Below, one piece after another: positions 5,013 through 5,080 of a DNA stretch of 5,080 nucleotides. Position numbers and translations under genes: made by a program. Below the pieces are notes generated by a model. The model saw nothing but the letters and a program-made list of their open reading frames with translations. It searched no databases and was not told the DNA's origin. How positions within the stretch are numbered: the first letter of the stretch is position 1; each line of letters begins with the position of its first letter. This stretch comes from Burkholderiaceae bacterium (GTDB taxonomy: Bacteria > Pseudomonadota > Gammaproteobacteria > Burkholderiales > Burkholderiaceae_C): assembly GCA_025458585.1 (NCBI GenBank), contig JALOSD010000134.1:1-5080 (forward strand). Direction: 5' to 3'.

Positions 5013-5080
5013 GGGCAGTTAGCTCAGCGGTAGAGCACTGCCTTCACACGGCAGGGGTCGCAGGTTCGAACCCTGCACTG
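5013..5080 (+). tRNA. tRNA-Val (anticodon CAC), 3' end cut by the window
   Basis: The cloverleaf can be followed base by base. The acceptor strand is GGGCAGT (5013-5019). The D-arm is GCTC-AGCGGTA-GAGC. The anticodon arm is CTGCC-TTCACAC-GGCAG, with anticodon CAC reading the valine codon GUG. The variable loop is GGGTC, and the T-arm is GCAGG-TTCGAAC-CCTGC. The last four bases, ACTG, begin the 3' acceptor strand, so three acceptor pairs, the discriminator base and any encoded CCA lie beyond the window. All visible stems are perfectly paired, which indicates a functional gene. A GUG-reading valine tRNA suits a GC-rich genome that uses GTG heavily. Confidence 0.97.

Overview
The window comes from a very GC-rich bacterial chromosome (about 70% G+C by eye). 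The protein sequences and gene styles fit a betaproteobacterium of the order Burkholderiales, most likely near Rubrivivax/Leptothrix/Methylibium. The clues are a short-type IlvD, the DnaQ and Lgt sequences, and a CCCCC-TT-GGGGG / GAAGGCGCTTC intergenic hairpin of a kind I recall as common in that group. The placement is inferred from pattern recognition, not from a search.

Layout from left to right. Positions 1-168 hold the last 55 codons of a group 1 truncated hemoglobin on the + strand. It converges on a 369-residue protein on the - strand (321-1430) that joins an N-terminal universal stress protein (USP) domain to a C-terminal hemerythrin HHE domain. The gap between them (169-320) contains two consecutive GC-rich hairpins that could terminate transcription from both sides. 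To the right lies ilvD (1674-3362, - strand), dihydroxy-acid dehydratase of branched-chain amino acid synthesis. A compact double-hairpin repeat abuts its stop codon. A 110-bp divergent promoter region separates ilvD from lgt (3473-4267, + strand), which makes the first enzyme of lipoprotein maturation. After a 4-nt gap comes dnaQ (4272-4976, + strand), the proofreading subunit of DNA polymerase III. A tRNA-Val(CAC) gene begins at 5013 and is cut by the window end.

How the parts relate. ilvD, lgt, dnaQ and the tRNA are housekeeping genes. lgt and dnaQ probably form one transcription unit. The part most worth a second look is the left end, where a heme-based O2/NO-binding protein sits tail-to-tail with a non-heme di-iron O2/NO-binding protein fused to a stress domain. 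Upstream of the fusion gene is a TTGAT-N4-GTCAG site resembling an FNR/ANR box. Its centre lies exactly 41.5 bp from the start site predicted from a TAGATT -10 element, the classical geometry of an FNR-activated promoter. This suggests, without proving it, a low-oxygen or nitrosative-stress locus. I see no CRISPR array, insertion sequence, phage gene or clearly unprecedented system.
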